From Anaerolinea sp. (GTDB taxonomy: Bacteria; Chloroflexota; Anaerolineae; Aggregatilineales; UBA2796): a DNA stretch of 33,183 bases. Position 1 is the stretch's first letter. Every line of letters begins with the position of its first letter. The translations under genes and the position numbers were made by a program. The notes below the pieces were generated by a model. The model saw only the letters and a program-made list of their open reading frames with translations, did no database searches and had not been told where the DNA came from. Positions 9,589 through 16,907 of this stretch are shown here, piece by piece. The stretch spans positions 1 to 33,183 of the forward strand of contig JACSRJ010000133.1 in the NCBI GenBank assembly GCA_014879835.1. Reading direction: 5' to 3'.

Positions 9589-10317
9589 CTAACTGGCCGT
9601 GCCAATGAACAAGCCCCGCCCCAAACCTTCGGGGTCGTGCTGCGCCTGAAGCCCTGCCGCCGTGAGCGCCTCAAGGTACATCTCCGGGGGAAATAGGGAC
9701 ATTACATGCCGCTCCACAAAGTGTTTGCCGCCGTCACGGGTCAGCACCAGATGGTGCATGTCCATGATCGAGTGATCGCCCTCAACGAGACTCACGTTCA
9801 TCCGGGCAATTTTGATGTCGGGCAGATCAACCATGAGCCGCCCATGCAGCGCCCCATGCTGAAACTGCCCCGGATGAAACCAAGGCTCAATGATCAACAG
9901 CCCACCGGGGGCTACATGGCGGGCCATGTTGGCCGTAGCGGTGCGTAACTCTTCGAGGTTCTGCATGTAACCGATGGCGCTGAATAGACAAGTGACCACA
10001 TCAAAGCGCCGCTCCAAATTGAAGGTGCGCATATCGCCCTCATAAAAAGGGAGCGTGGGCAGTTTTTTGCGGGCCACTTCGAGCAGCCCCTCCGAGATAT
10101 CCACCCCCACACACTCAAAGTGTTTCTGAAGGTGAACCAAATGGGCACCCGTACCGCAAGCCACATCAAGCAGGGTGCGGGCTGGCGTCGTGCGGAGTGA
10201 CTCGATCAGTTCAAGGAGGGTTTCCGCTTCTTTGGGGTAATCCTTCCACTGGTAAATCAAGTCATAAAATTGGGCCGATTCTGTGTAGGCGCTCATGGTC
10301 TCTAAGCTCTCTGGCAA
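9589..10317 (-). CDS. Class I SAM-dependent methyltransferase, TylM1/DesVI-like
   Basis: The 242-residue protein has the Rossmann motif I LLDVACGTGAHL (about 48-59), motif II CVGVDIS, motif III FYEGDMRTF and the family block FDVVTCLFSAIGYMQNLEEL. The later blocks GGLLIIEPWFHPGQF, HFVERHVMSLF and EGLGRGLFIG closely follow the dTDP-3-amino-sugar N,N-dimethyltransferases (TylM1, DesVI). Those enzymes methylate an amino sugar twice, but no sugar biosynthesis or glycosyltransferase genes are nearby, so the acceptor here may be different. The start at ATG 10296 (MSAYTESAQFYD) fits the family N-terminus better than ATG 10317. It faces fakA and lies after a 339-nt non-coding, repeat-rich stretch. Confidence 0.85.
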   Translation of the reverse strand: MPESLETMSAYTESAQFYDLIYQWKDYPKEAETLLELIESLRTTPARTLLDVACGTGAHLVHLQKHFECVGVDISEGLLEVARKKLPTLPFYEGDMRTFNLERRFDVVTCLFSAIGYMQNLEELRTATANMARHVAPGGLLIIEPWFHPGQFQHGALHGRLMVDLPDIKIARMNVSLVEGDHSIMDMHHLVLTRDGGKHFVERHVMSLFPPEMYLEALTAAGLQAQHDPEGLGRGLFIGTAS

Positions 10318-10402
10318 AAAGAATAAAAGGTGAAGTTAAGTGTACCCGATTCCTGATCTCTAGGGCTTACGCGGTTACGCCATTTGCCCTGTAATTGTCG
10401 AA

Positions 10403-10475
10403 AAGGGGCAGTCTGAGGGGGAAGCCCCTCAAAGTGTCTTCACCCCCGTCTCCCGCGTGCGGGACAAGGGGGGAT
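10403..10475. repeat. Composite double-hairpin intergenic repeat, copy 2
   Basis: Hairpin A core is TCTGAGGGGGAAG then CCCCTCAAA (about 10412-10433). Hairpin B has TCCCGC (10451-10456) paired with GCGGGA (10459-10464), flanked by CCCCC (10443-10447) and GGGGGG (10468-10473). Same order and spacing as the other copies. The 10318-10656 gap contains only copies 2 and 3 and no gene. Confidence 0.72.
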
Positions 10476-10500
10476 CTAACAAGGGTAGGTATTTAACTAA

Positions 10501-10577
10501 AGGGGCAGTTTGAGGGGGAAGCCCCCTCAAAGAACCATTCCCCCCTTCTCTTCGCATAGCGAGGGAGAAGAGGGCTA
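10501..10577. repeat. Composite double-hairpin intergenic repeat, copy 3
   Basis: Hairpin A is perfect: TTTGAGGGGG (10509-10518), loop AAG, CCCCCTCAAA (10522-10531). Hairpin B has CTTCTC (10545-10550) paired with GAGAAG (10565-10570). It lies in direct orientation 26 nt after copy 2. Confidence 0.75.
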
Positions 10578-10656
10578 GGGGGTTGAGGGGTTCTTGACAC
10601 CCTACCCCTAGGGGGATGAGGGTAAGTGTGCAGAACCTACCCTGTAATGGCAGCCT

Positions 10657-11451
10657 CTAACCCGGCAAATATCCGTATGACTTAACCAGATCAACCCGGA
10701 GCCAGCCGACCCCAAATTCACCTCGGATTTGATACCACTTGCCCGTAGGATCAATGGCGAGGATGTCATACACCTCACCCAGACCGACCACCGTCACGAT
10801 AGGGGCATCGGCGTTGGGGGCGGTGCGCACCCGCACCCGATAATTGTTGATACGGGCAAAAGGCAGGACTTCATCATCGGTCACTTCGAGGGTCTGATAC
10901 GCACCCCGAATACGCACATTCTTGTAATAGGTCCAGCCAATCTCTCCCGCTGGGGTGATCACCTGAAACCACTCATTGCGGCGCTGCAAGCCGATCACGT
11001 CCATCACTTCGCCGTCGGTGGCGGTGTAGATGATCGGGTAGCTGATGAACGGCCCGGAGCGGATATATGCTGTCGCCTCCAGCACCACTGCAATCACGGG
11101 CGCACTTTCTTCAGTGACGGGTAGTTTGAGGATGCTCTTGTTGGTGGTCACATAACGGGCACTTACCCACCCCACCCCAAAGGGTGTCTCCACCTGAAGC
11201 CAACTGGAAATGTAATCCCGCCCCACAACGACCACTTTGTCGCCCCGACGCAGGATTCCCAGTATGACGCCCCCGGCATAGGGGGCACGGCGGACTCGGA
11301 GATATTGGGCGAGGATGGTTGCGGTTGTCCCTCCATCCTGTGCTTGAGTGGGCGCGGCGATCACAAGATTGAGGGCAAACAACCCTAAAATAGTGATGAG
11401 CAAGACGAACTTACGCATACCGACCCCTTTCATGCGCATCTGAGCCATCAT
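10657..11451 (-). CDS. Secreted SH3b-repeat protein
   Basis: A signal peptide is clear (MRKFVLLITILGLFALNLVIAAPTQAQ; the likely start is the ATG at 11418, eleven codons inside the open frame). Three bacterial SH3 (SH3b) repeats follow, at about residues 45-105, 118-180 and 195-260. Each contains the pattern of an R-x-G/A-P strand, GEVxxVIGL-type turn and a final GWVxxx or GWLxxx strand (GVGWVSARYV, EIGWTYYKNV, GVGWLRVDLV). SH3b domains bind peptidoglycan or mediate protein contacts outside the cell. No catalytic domain is attached. It lies 13 nt downstream of sufS in the same direction and may be cotranscribed, although a functional link is not evident. Confidence 0.85.
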   Translation of the reverse strand: MMAQMRMKGVGMRKFVLLITILGLFALNLVIAAPTQAQDGGTTATILAQYLRVRRAPYAGGVILGILRRGDKVVVVGRDYISSWLQVETPFGVGWVSARYVTTNKSILKLPVTEESAPVIAVVLEATAYIRSGPFISYPIIYTATDGEVMDVIGLQRRNEWFQVITPAGEIGWTYYKNVRIRGAYQTLEVTDDEVLPFARINNYRVRVRTAPNADAPIVTVVGLGEVYDILAIDPTGKWYQIRGEFGVGWLRVDLVKSYGYLPG

Positions 11452-11464
11452 CCCCTAGCATAGC

Positions 11465-12733
11465 CTATTTCGCACGGGGCGCAAAGAACAGGCGCGCTTT
11501 GTCAACGGTTTCGACCAGCTTGTCTACTTCCTCGAAGGTGTTATACAGATAAAAACTGGCGCGCACCGAGGCTGGTACGCCGTATTTATCATGGAGGGGC
11601 ATGGCGCAGTGGTGCCCTGCCCGAACCGCAATTCCCTCATTGTCCAGCATCGCGGCCAGATCATGGGGGTGAACACCCTTCACGGTGAAGGATACCAACC
11701 CAGTCCGTTCTGCAGGGGGTGGCCCATACATGACCAGCCCCGGAATCGCCGCCAGCTTCTCCATCGCATAGGCGATCAGGGCATGTTCATGATTCTGAAT
11801 GGACTCCAAGCCCACCCCATGCAGATAATCGAGGGCTGCACTCAACCCCACCGCGCCGCCCACATTGGGGGTTCCGGCCTCAAAACGCTGCGGTAAGCCG
11901 GCAAAGGTTGTGCCTTCCATGGTGACTCTATCGATCATGCTGCCCCCACCCAAAAAAGGCGGCATGACTTCAAGAAGCGCACGCTTGCCGTAAAGGACAC
12001 CGATCCCGGTGGGGGCGAGCATCTTATGTCCCGACAAGGCCAGAAAGTCCGCGCCAAGGGACTTTACGTCAAGCTGTACATGTGGCGCGCTTTGGGCTGC
12101 GTCGATCAGGGTGAGTGCACCCGCCGCACGAGCGGCCGCGGTGATCTGGGACACGGGGTTGATCGTGCCCAACACGTTGGAGATGTGCCCCAAAGCGACC
12201 ATGCGCACCCGTCCGCTCTCCAGAAGGCGGGGGTAAGTCTCCAGATCAAGCCGTCCTTCCGGGGTGATGGGGATGAACCTCACCTTCGCACCCTTCATCC
12301 CGGCCACGATCTGCCATGGCACGATATTGGCGTGATGTTCCATCTCGGTAAGGACGATCTCATCACCCTCATGGAGGTTCGCCAACCCCCATGCATAAGC
12401 CACCAAATTGATCGCCTCGGTTGCGTTGCGGGTGAAGATCACTTCGTTGACATGGGCCGCACCGATGAAGTCGCGCACTTTGCGGCGGGCCCCTTCATAG
12501 GCACTGGTAGCCTGTTCGCTGAAGGTATGCACCCCACGATGGACATTGGCATTAAACTGACGGTAATACTCAGATTCAGCGTCGATCACCATTGAGGGTT
12601 TCTGAGAAGTGGCGGCACTGTCCAGATAAACGAGCGGCACCCCCGGACGAATCTCACGGCTTAGGATGGGAAAATCGGCACGCAGCGCTGCCAGTTTATC
12701 ACTCAGCGCTGAGACTCTGGTCACAGCAGTCAT
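11465..12733 (-). CDS. sufS: SufS-type cysteine desulfurase
   Basis: The 422-residue PLP enzyme removes sulfur from L-cysteine and holds it as a persulfide for Fe-S cluster assembly. Features include VYLDSAATSQKP at the start, His133 (MEHHANIVPW), Asp211 (LIDAAQSAPH), the PLP lysine Lys237 in LSGHKMLAPTG, and the group II (SufS/CsdA) active-site Cys376 in RAGHHCAMPLHDKYG. No sufBCD or sufE/U gene is in the window, so the scaffold must be elsewhere. The promoter TTGAAG-17-TAGAAT lies directly upstream, with its -10 inside a perfect palindrome, so the gene is probably repressed by a dimeric regulator. Confidence 0.95.
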   Translation of the reverse strand: MTAVTRVSALSDKLAALRADFPILSREIRPGVPLVYLDSAATSQKPSMVIDAESEYYRQFNANVHRGVHTFSEQATSAYEGARRKVRDFIGAAHVNEVIFTRNATEAINLVAYAWGLANLHEGDEIVLTEMEHHANIVPWQIVAGMKGAKVRFIPITPEGRLDLETYPRLLESGRVRMVALGHISNVLGTINPVSQITAAARAAGALTLIDAAQSAPHVQLDVKSLGADFLALSGHKMLAPTGIGVLYGKRALLEVMPPFLGGGSMIDRVTMEGTTFAGLPQRFEAGTPNVGGAVGLSAALDYLHGVGLESIQNHEHALIAYAMEKLAAIPGLVMYGPPPAERTGLVSFTVKGVHPHDLAAMLDNEGIAVRAGHHCAMPLHDKYGVPASVRASFYLYNTFEEVDKLVETVDKARLFFAPRAK

Positions 12734-12747
12734 GGGTTAATTCTCCA

Positions 12748-12765
12748 TTTAGAATGGATTCTAAA
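12748..12765 (-). promoter_or_regulatory. Operator palindrome over the sufS -10
   Basis: TTTAGAAT-GG-ATTCTAAA is an 8-2-8 perfect palindrome. On the minus strand its TAGAAT (12758-12763) serves as the -10 box. A dimeric repressor bound here would block RNA polymerase. It resembles Fur/PerR-type boxes but has a 2-nt rather than 1-nt centre. Confidence 0.6.
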
Positions 12766-12786
12766 CTAAATTGGATTGAGCTTCAA
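12758..12786 (-). promoter_or_regulatory. sufS promoter
   Basis: On the minus strand TTGAAG (12786-12781), a 17-nt spacer and TAGAAT (12763-12758) form a good sigma70-type promoter. The predicted transcript starts near 12751, with GGAG at 12743-12746 as ribosome site for the ATG at 12733. The -35 overlaps the last codon of the amidohydrolase, so sufS has its own promoter. Confidence 0.6.
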
Positions 12787-13844
12787 TGCACCGGGCTGTA
12801 GGCACGGTTCTGATAGACTTTTTGACCCCCAATCCACACCGATTGAATATCCTCCGGGCACAGATCGATCAAGTTCCGGTAGGGATCAGTGGGCTGGCCG
12901 GCGATCAGCCAAAAGTCGGCTCGGTAACCGGGCAGCAGTGCGCCCCGATCAGGCACGCGAAGCATTCTGGCGGCATCCGTGGTGACGGTCTTAAACAAGG
13001 CGGCCGGGCTGATCTGCGCGGTGGCATGGGCGGCCCGCAGTTCGTCAAGCAGATCACCATCGGCGGTCAAGCGGCTGTCGGAGCCAAGCGCCAATGTGCC
13101 CGCCGCCGAAAAAGCCTCCACATGGGCCGTTTGCCCCAGCAAGAAGTGATTACTGGAAGGGCACCACACCAAGCCCGCACCTGTTTTCAGGGTCTGTACC
13201 TGATCGTCGCGGCTCAACCCCACACCATGAATCAGGATCGTGTTTGATCCCAAACAGCCCAACGCCTGCAAGCGGGATAATTCGCCCGCAGCGACTTCGT
13301 CTGTGCCTTCAGCAAGGTGGATCATAAAGGGTGCGTTGGGGGGCGTTTGCCTGAAGTGCGCCTGAACGGTCTCCGGCGGGGTGAAGTGAAGTGAGTGGGC
13401 CCAACCATAACGACCGATCACCTGCGGCGCAGTGCAGCGCTGGCGCAAGGGACGGTGCAGGGGGTTGTGCTGAGCCACTGTGGTCACCCCGGAACGGATA
13501 TTTTTGAGCAGCCCAACACGGCAGCGTTCGCGCAGGGGGAGGGCACGCAGGGAACAAAACGGTTCTTCATTGAGCTTGGGCAGAAAGGCCTCACCCCATT
13601 GGTGAGCGTTGTCATAACGTTCTTGGAACTTCGTGCGGGGGAAATGATTCAATTCGAGGTGATCGTGGGCGTTGATCAATCCGGGATAAAGGGTGAAGCC
13701 CTGTAGATCGAGAATCTTCTCACCTCGGTGCGGCGATACCCCAAGGGCGATCACCCGCCCCCGAAACAAGCGCAGCGAGGTTATTTGAGGGCCGCCAGCG
13801 CTTTGGGGCAGCACTACCAGCGCACCGTCGAGGAACACACTCAC
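12783..13844 (-). CDS. Amidohydrolase-superfamily metal-dependent hydrolase
   Basis: The 353-residue protein has the amidohydrolase TIM barrel of the TRZ/ATZ or SsnA-like group. The composite N-terminal beta domain (1-55) leads into LYPGLINAHDHLEL, the metal-binding His60-x-His62. His176 (IHLAEG), His206 (LIHGVGL) and Asp256 (LGSDSRLTADGDLLDEL) supply the remaining metal and catalytic ligands. It ends with the usual GYRADFWLI region and short beta domain. These enzymes often deaminate or hydrolyse heterocycles, but the substrate cannot be read. At 353 residues it is shorter than typical 430-480-residue members, with a reduced middle section. Its stop codon lies in the sufS promoter. Confidence 0.85.
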   Translation of the reverse strand: MSVFLDGALVVLPQSAGGPQITSLRLFRGRVIALGVSPHRGEKILDLQGFTLYPGLINAHDHLELNHFPRTKFQERYDNAHQWGEAFLPKLNEEPFCSLRALPLRERCRVGLLKNIRSGVTTVAQHNPLHRPLRQRCTAPQVIGRYGWAHSLHFTPPETVQAHFRQTPPNAPFMIHLAEGTDEVAAGELSRLQALGCLGSNTILIHGVGLSRDDQVQTLKTGAGLVWCPSSNHFLLGQTAHVEAFSAAGTLALGSDSRLTADGDLLDELRAAHATAQISPAALFKTVTTDAARMLRVPDRGALLPGYRADFWLIAGQPTDPYRNLIDLCPEDIQSVWIGGQKVYQNRAYSPVH

Positions 13845-13949
13845 CGGAAGGTGTCCCTCGATTCACCCCTCAAACAGCCTTGGTTGATGGTGATGAATGT
13901 CACAATTCCCCGAATTTCCCCTGAATAACTTCAAGAATATCCCAAACGA

Positions 13950-13967
13950 ATGCTAAAATAGTAGCAT
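13950..13967 (+). promoter_or_regulatory. Dyad over the -10 of the Rrf2-family gene
   Basis: ATGCTA (13950-13955) and TAGCAT (13962-13967) form a perfect inverted repeat with a 6-nt centre. The likely -10 TAAAAT (13954-13959) is inside it. This is a typical layout for autoregulation by the dimeric regulator encoded 36 nt downstream. Confidence 0.45.
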
Positions 13968-14002
13968 ATATAACGTAACGAAACAGGTTAGAAATACCCT
14001 TT

Positions 14003-14404
14003 ATGCGATTGACCACCCGAAGTGAATATGCGCTGCTGGCACTGGCTTTTTTAGCGCGCCAAACCCCTGATACCTATGTTCCGGTTGAAACCATTGCGGA
14101 GCATCAGGGAATCCCGCCGAAGTTTTTAGAACAGATTCTGCTCACCCTGAAGCGTTCTCAGGTGTTGATCAGCCAAAAGGGACAGCACGGTGGTTACCGT
14201 CTGGCCAAAAAGCCGGAATTGATCACACTGGCCGAAGTGGTACGTTTATTGGATGGCCCGCTTGCCCCAAGCGAATCGGTGAGCAAATATTTCTACCGGG
14301 CAACCCCGATTCAAAAAGAGGAAAAGTTAGTTACCGTACTGGCTGAAATTCGAGATCGTATTTTGGAAATCATGGAAAAAACGACGGTTGCCGACATTTG
14401 TTGA
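14003..14404 (+). CDS. Rrf2-family transcriptional regulator lacking the Fe-S cysteines
   Basis: The 133-residue protein starts with the Rrf2 block MRLTTRSEYALLALAFLA and has a winged helix with VPVETIAEHQGIPPKFLEQILLTLKRSQVLISQKGQHGGYRLAK (about 26-70). The wing GGYRLAK and the dimer-helix TLAEVVRLLDGPLAP are conserved. Where IscR or NsrR carry three cysteines, this protein has SESVSKYFYRATP and no cysteine; its only Cys is the last residue. It is therefore closer to CymR-type Rrf2 proteins, which sense sulfur metabolism through a protein partner or small molecule. The sufS gene about 1.3 kb away is a plausible target, but the two palindromes differ in sequence. Confidence 0.85.
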   Translation: MRLTTRSEYALLALAFLARQTPDTYVPVETIAEHQGIPPKFLEQILLTLKRSQVLISQKGQHGGYRLAKKPELITLAEVVRLLDGPLAPSESVSKYFYRATPIQKEEKLVTVLAEIRDRILEIMEKTTVADIC

Positions 14405-14661
14405 AGTTGGGTCTGAGCGACAGCGGGTTCCTTGAAAATGAGCTGTTACGAAGGGAGCTTGAGAGGTCATCCTCAAAATAGCTTCCCCATTCTCCTACAC
14501 GCGGGCTGAGGGTAAAGCTGCAAGTAGCAGATCAACCCTTTAGAAAACCGCACCAGAGCATAACAGTTCAGTCAAAAGTTGGCGTTTGAGGGAACCAATC
14601 GCTTGCATTCGGGGTTTCCCATGATAGTATTGGCGGCAAGAAATCTGAAGGATCGGTGTGC

Positions 14662-15042
14662 ATGGCAAAAATATTGATCGTTGAAGACTCCGCCGATATG
14701 CGTCAACTGATGCACGATCTTCTGGATGCACTTGGGCATGATGTGATCGAAGCGGAGGATGGGCTTGAGGGCGTCAAAAACGCCCTGAGCAATCTGCCTG
14801 ATCTGATCATCATGGATTTGATGATGCCCAATGCGGCTGGTGACACAACCTTGCGATTCATGCGGGGCACACCAGAACTCAAGAGCATCCCTGTTCTCGT
14901 GGTATCAGCTCATGCAGATGTCGCGCATATCGCCAAGAGCATGGGGGCCGATAGCTGGATGGCCAAACCCATCAGCATCGATGAACTGAGCAAACGGATC
15001 AGCGAAATTCTCTCTGGCCAGAGCAGTTCCCCAGTGCATTAG
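14662..15042 (+). CDS. Single-domain response regulator (CheY-like receiver)
   Basis: The 126-residue protein is a bare receiver domain. Glu8/Asp9 bind Mg2+, Asp52 (IIMDLMMP) is the phospho-acceptor, Ser82 sits at the Thr/Ser switch position (VLVVSAHAD), and Lys102 (MAKPIS) is the conserved lysine. There is no output domain, so it must signal by protein contact. The ATG at 14662 lies 9 nt after GAAGGA (14647-14652); an upstream GTG at 14656 is too close to that site. No kinase gene is adjacent; the nearest is the orphan histidine kinase at 23087. It converges on the Nudix gene. Confidence 0.9.
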   Translation: MAKILIVEDSADMRQLMHDLLDALGHDVIEAEDGLEGVKNALSNLPDLIIMDLMMPNAAGDTTLRFMRGTPELKSIPVLVVSAHADVAHIAKSMGADSWMAKPISIDELSKRISEILSGQSSSPVH

Positions 15043-15059
15043 CGCTGCAAAAAGAGGGA

Positions 15060-15707
15060 CTAGGAGACACCGTTAAGGTGCAGCACTGCCCGAAGACGGT
15101 GTTCTAACTCTGAGAGGATGATCGCAGTGGCACCCCAGACCTTGTTCCCGTTGATCAGATAGTAACGGATGTTCAAGGTCAGTTCTCCCCGCTGGGCAAT
15201 CTCACTCCCTTTGATCTGCTCATCAAAAAGCAGTTCGAGCGGTGCTTCAACCACCTCCGCCACTTCCGTTGGTTGGGGGGTCCAAATGGGGCGGTAAGGC
15301 ACATAACCCACAATCGGGTGAACCTCAAAATCACTGGGCAGGATGTACAGCGGGGCGAGTGCGCCCAGTATTTCCACTTGGCTCGCCCCAATTTCCTCTA
15401 GGGCCTCGCGGATTGCGGTTTGTTCAAAAGTTTCGCCCGGTTCTTGACGGCCGCCGGGGAAACTCATCTGTCCGCTGTGAACGCCATCGGTTTCGGCGCG
15501 GCGCATCAGCACCAGATGAAGCCTTTCGGAGTGAGAATCAACACAGAGCAGCACCAAGACCCCTGCCAATTTGGGCGCACCGGGCAAATCGGGACGGCGC
15601 ATCGCCCGAGTGAGAGGGGCCATCCGCTGGCGGGCTGGGTCGGGGTCAAAATCCGGCAGACTGAGCGCCCGCCGGACTTGTTCAAGAGAAATACGCAGTT
15701 CAGACAT
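15060..15707 (-). CDS. Nudix hydrolase, CoA pyrophosphatase-like (NudL)
   Basis: The 215-residue protein has a complete Nudix box: Gly86-x5-Glu92-x7-Arg100-Glu101-x2-Glu104-Glu105-x-Gly107. Just before it, LMRRAETDGVHSGQMSFPGG matches the CoA-pyrophosphatase signature (L-x-x-R-x-x-x-x-x-x-H-x-G-x-x-x-F-P-G-G). Such enzymes split CoA and its thioesters into 3',5'-ADP and 4'-phosphopantetheine. The ATG overlaps the end of the preceding 82-aa gene by 8 nt, so translation is coupled to the E2/JAB/E1 operon. Whether it works with that system or only shares its transcript is unknown. Confidence 0.85.
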   Translation of the reverse strand: MSELRISLEQVRRALSLPDFDPDPARQRMAPLTRAMRRPDLPGAPKLAGVLVLLCVDSHSERLHLVLMRRAETDGVHSGQMSFPGGRQEPGETFEQTAIREALEEIGASQVEILGALAPLYILPSDFEVHPIVGYVPYRPIWTPQPTEVAEVVEAPLELLFDEQIKGSEIAQRGELTLNIRYYLINGNKVWGATAIILSELEHRLRAVLHLNGVS

Positions 15708-15948
15708 ACCAAGCGCGGCGTTTGCGCAGACTCACTCCGGGATTCTCTTCCGAGAGGCGATCCACCCGGACTCGTCCCCGCGAATCAATATCAATGGCTT
15801 CACCCCGACGCTGAAGGCGGGCGAACTCCTCCGGCGAAAGATCAGGCGCGGCCTCACCGCTGAGGCGGCTCACCCGGTCTTCATCGGTGGGCGGGGTAAC
15901 GCCTTGATCTTCAGCCGGGGGCGTTGTATTTTTGGGATCGTCACTCAT
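15700..15948 (-). CDS. Small acidic protein of unknown function in the E1/E2/JAB operon
   Basis: The 82-residue product starts at the ATG at 15948, six nt after AAGGTG. An upstream GTG at 15957 overlaps that ribosome site and is less likely. The first half is polar, acidic and proline-rich (probably disordered). The second half has a short helix (SPEEFARLQRRGEAI), a turn (DIDSRGRVRVDRL) and a basic tail (SLRKRRAWYV). It lies 23 nt after the E1 stop and overlaps the Nudix gene. It is in the position where a modifier might be encoded, but it has no beta-grasp pattern and no C-terminal Gly-Gly. An adaptor or substrate role is only a guess. Confidence 0.6.
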   Translation of the reverse strand: MSDDPKNTTPPAEDQGVTPPTDEDRVSRLSGEAAPDLSPEEFARLQRRGEAIDIDSRGRVRVDRLSEENPGVSLRKRRAWYV

Positions 15949-15971
15949 CAAATTCACCTTTCCATGTGTGG

Positions 15972-16907
15972 CTAGGCCTTGGCGCTGTGGCTGGTCTGCT
16001 CGTCTTCATTCGCTTCATCATCGATCAGATCGCCTGCCAGCGATTGAAGCGAAAGGGCTGCACTGGTTGGGGTGCCGCACACGAGACACTCTGAATCACG
16101 GGGGATATTCACCCATTGGGCACTGTAAGGCGCTACGGTTAAGCCCTCAAAAATTTCCATGGCCACATTGGCCATGATCACCGTGTTACCCGGGTACTGG
16201 CGGTGAATATCCTGACCGACCAGCAGTTCATTCAGGGCCATATCTGCTTGGGCGCTTGCCACCCGAACCACATGTAACCATAAGCCCGGTTCTGCCTCAA
16301 TTGTACCATCGGGCCCGATCATGCCGTAGTCCAAATCCCCCTCGCCCGAATCGATGGTCTCACGGGCGTTGGCGGTGGCAATATCTTGTCGCAGTTGGCG
16401 GGCCCAACAAGCGTAACAAGGGCTGTCTGGGGTGGGGCGGATAATGGTGACGTCGCCACCTTCACCACGCTCATAAACGCCCGCGTACACCGCTGTGACT
16501 CCATTTTCACGGCACACATTGTTGATCGCGTATTTCACCAATTCGCCATCCACACCCACCACCACCAGATCCACTTCAGCGATCTTATGGGTGTGCTGCT
16601 CCAACCTGCCGATCACGGCTTCCACCTGCGCATGAGGGTTGCGTGCCCGGATCAGATCGGCCACGGCCTCAACCTTAGGACGGCCTACATCCCGCAGATC
16701 AGCCACATGGCGCACGACATTGGTTTGTTCTACCCGATCATCATCGATCAGGATGAAGCTGCCTACACCACTCATGGCTAAGGAGAGGGCCACAAACCCC
16801 CCGCCCGAACCAAGCCCCACCACTGCTACTTTTTTCTGGGCAAGCTGCTTGAGTGCTTCCTTGCCCAAGAGTTTCTCAACGCGATCCCAATCCGCCGCGC
16901 TGCTCAT
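15972..16907 (-). CDS. E1-like (ThiF/MoeB family) adenylyltransferase
   Basis: The 311-residue protein is an E1-superfamily Rossmann enzyme that would adenylate the C-terminus of a ubiquitin-like protein. Visible are the nucleotide loop VAVVGLGSGGG (27-37), ILIDDDRVEQTNVVRH (52-67; Asp56, Asn63 and Arg66 near ATP), GRPKVEA (75-81, Lys78) and the acidic strand DLVVVGVDG (113-121). Cys164/Cys167 and Cys274/Cys277 form a structural zinc site. The crossover region between these pairs (168-273) contains no cysteine, so the usual catalytic thioester Cys of MoeB, ThiF or E1 is absent; only Cys132 is free. An acidic tail (293-303) ends the protein. The start overlaps the JAB stop (ATGA). Confidence 0.88.
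   Translation of the reverse strand: MSSAADWDRVEKLLGKEALKQLAQKKVAVVGLGSGGGFVALSLAMSGVGSFILIDDDRVEQTNVVRHVADLRDVGRPKVEAVADLIRARNPHAQVEAVIGRLEQHTHKIAEVDLVVVGVDGELVKYAINNVCRENGVTAVYAGVYERGEGGDVTIIRPTPDSPCYACWARQLRQDIATANARETIDSGEGDLDYGMIGPDGTIEAEPGLWLHVVRVASAQADMALNELLVGQDIHRQYPGNTVIMANVAMEIFEGLTVAPYSAQWVNIPRDSECLVCGTPTSAALSLQSLAGDLIDDEANEDEQTSHSAKA

Noticed and set aside
12748-12765. Calling the sufS palindrome a PerR or Fur box outright
   Set aside because: The half-sites resemble those boxes but the 2-nt centre differs from the usual 7-1-7 layout, so the regulator is left open.
15700-15948. The 82-aa protein as the missing ubiquitin-like modifier
   Set aside because: There is no beta-grasp strand pattern and it ends WYV rather than Gly-Gly; recorded only as an operon member of unknown role.
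15972-16907. E1-like gene as thiamine or molybdopterin ThiF/MoeB
   Set aside because: No thiamine or molybdenum cofactor genes are near, and adjacency to E2 and JAB plus the missing loop cysteine point elsewhere.
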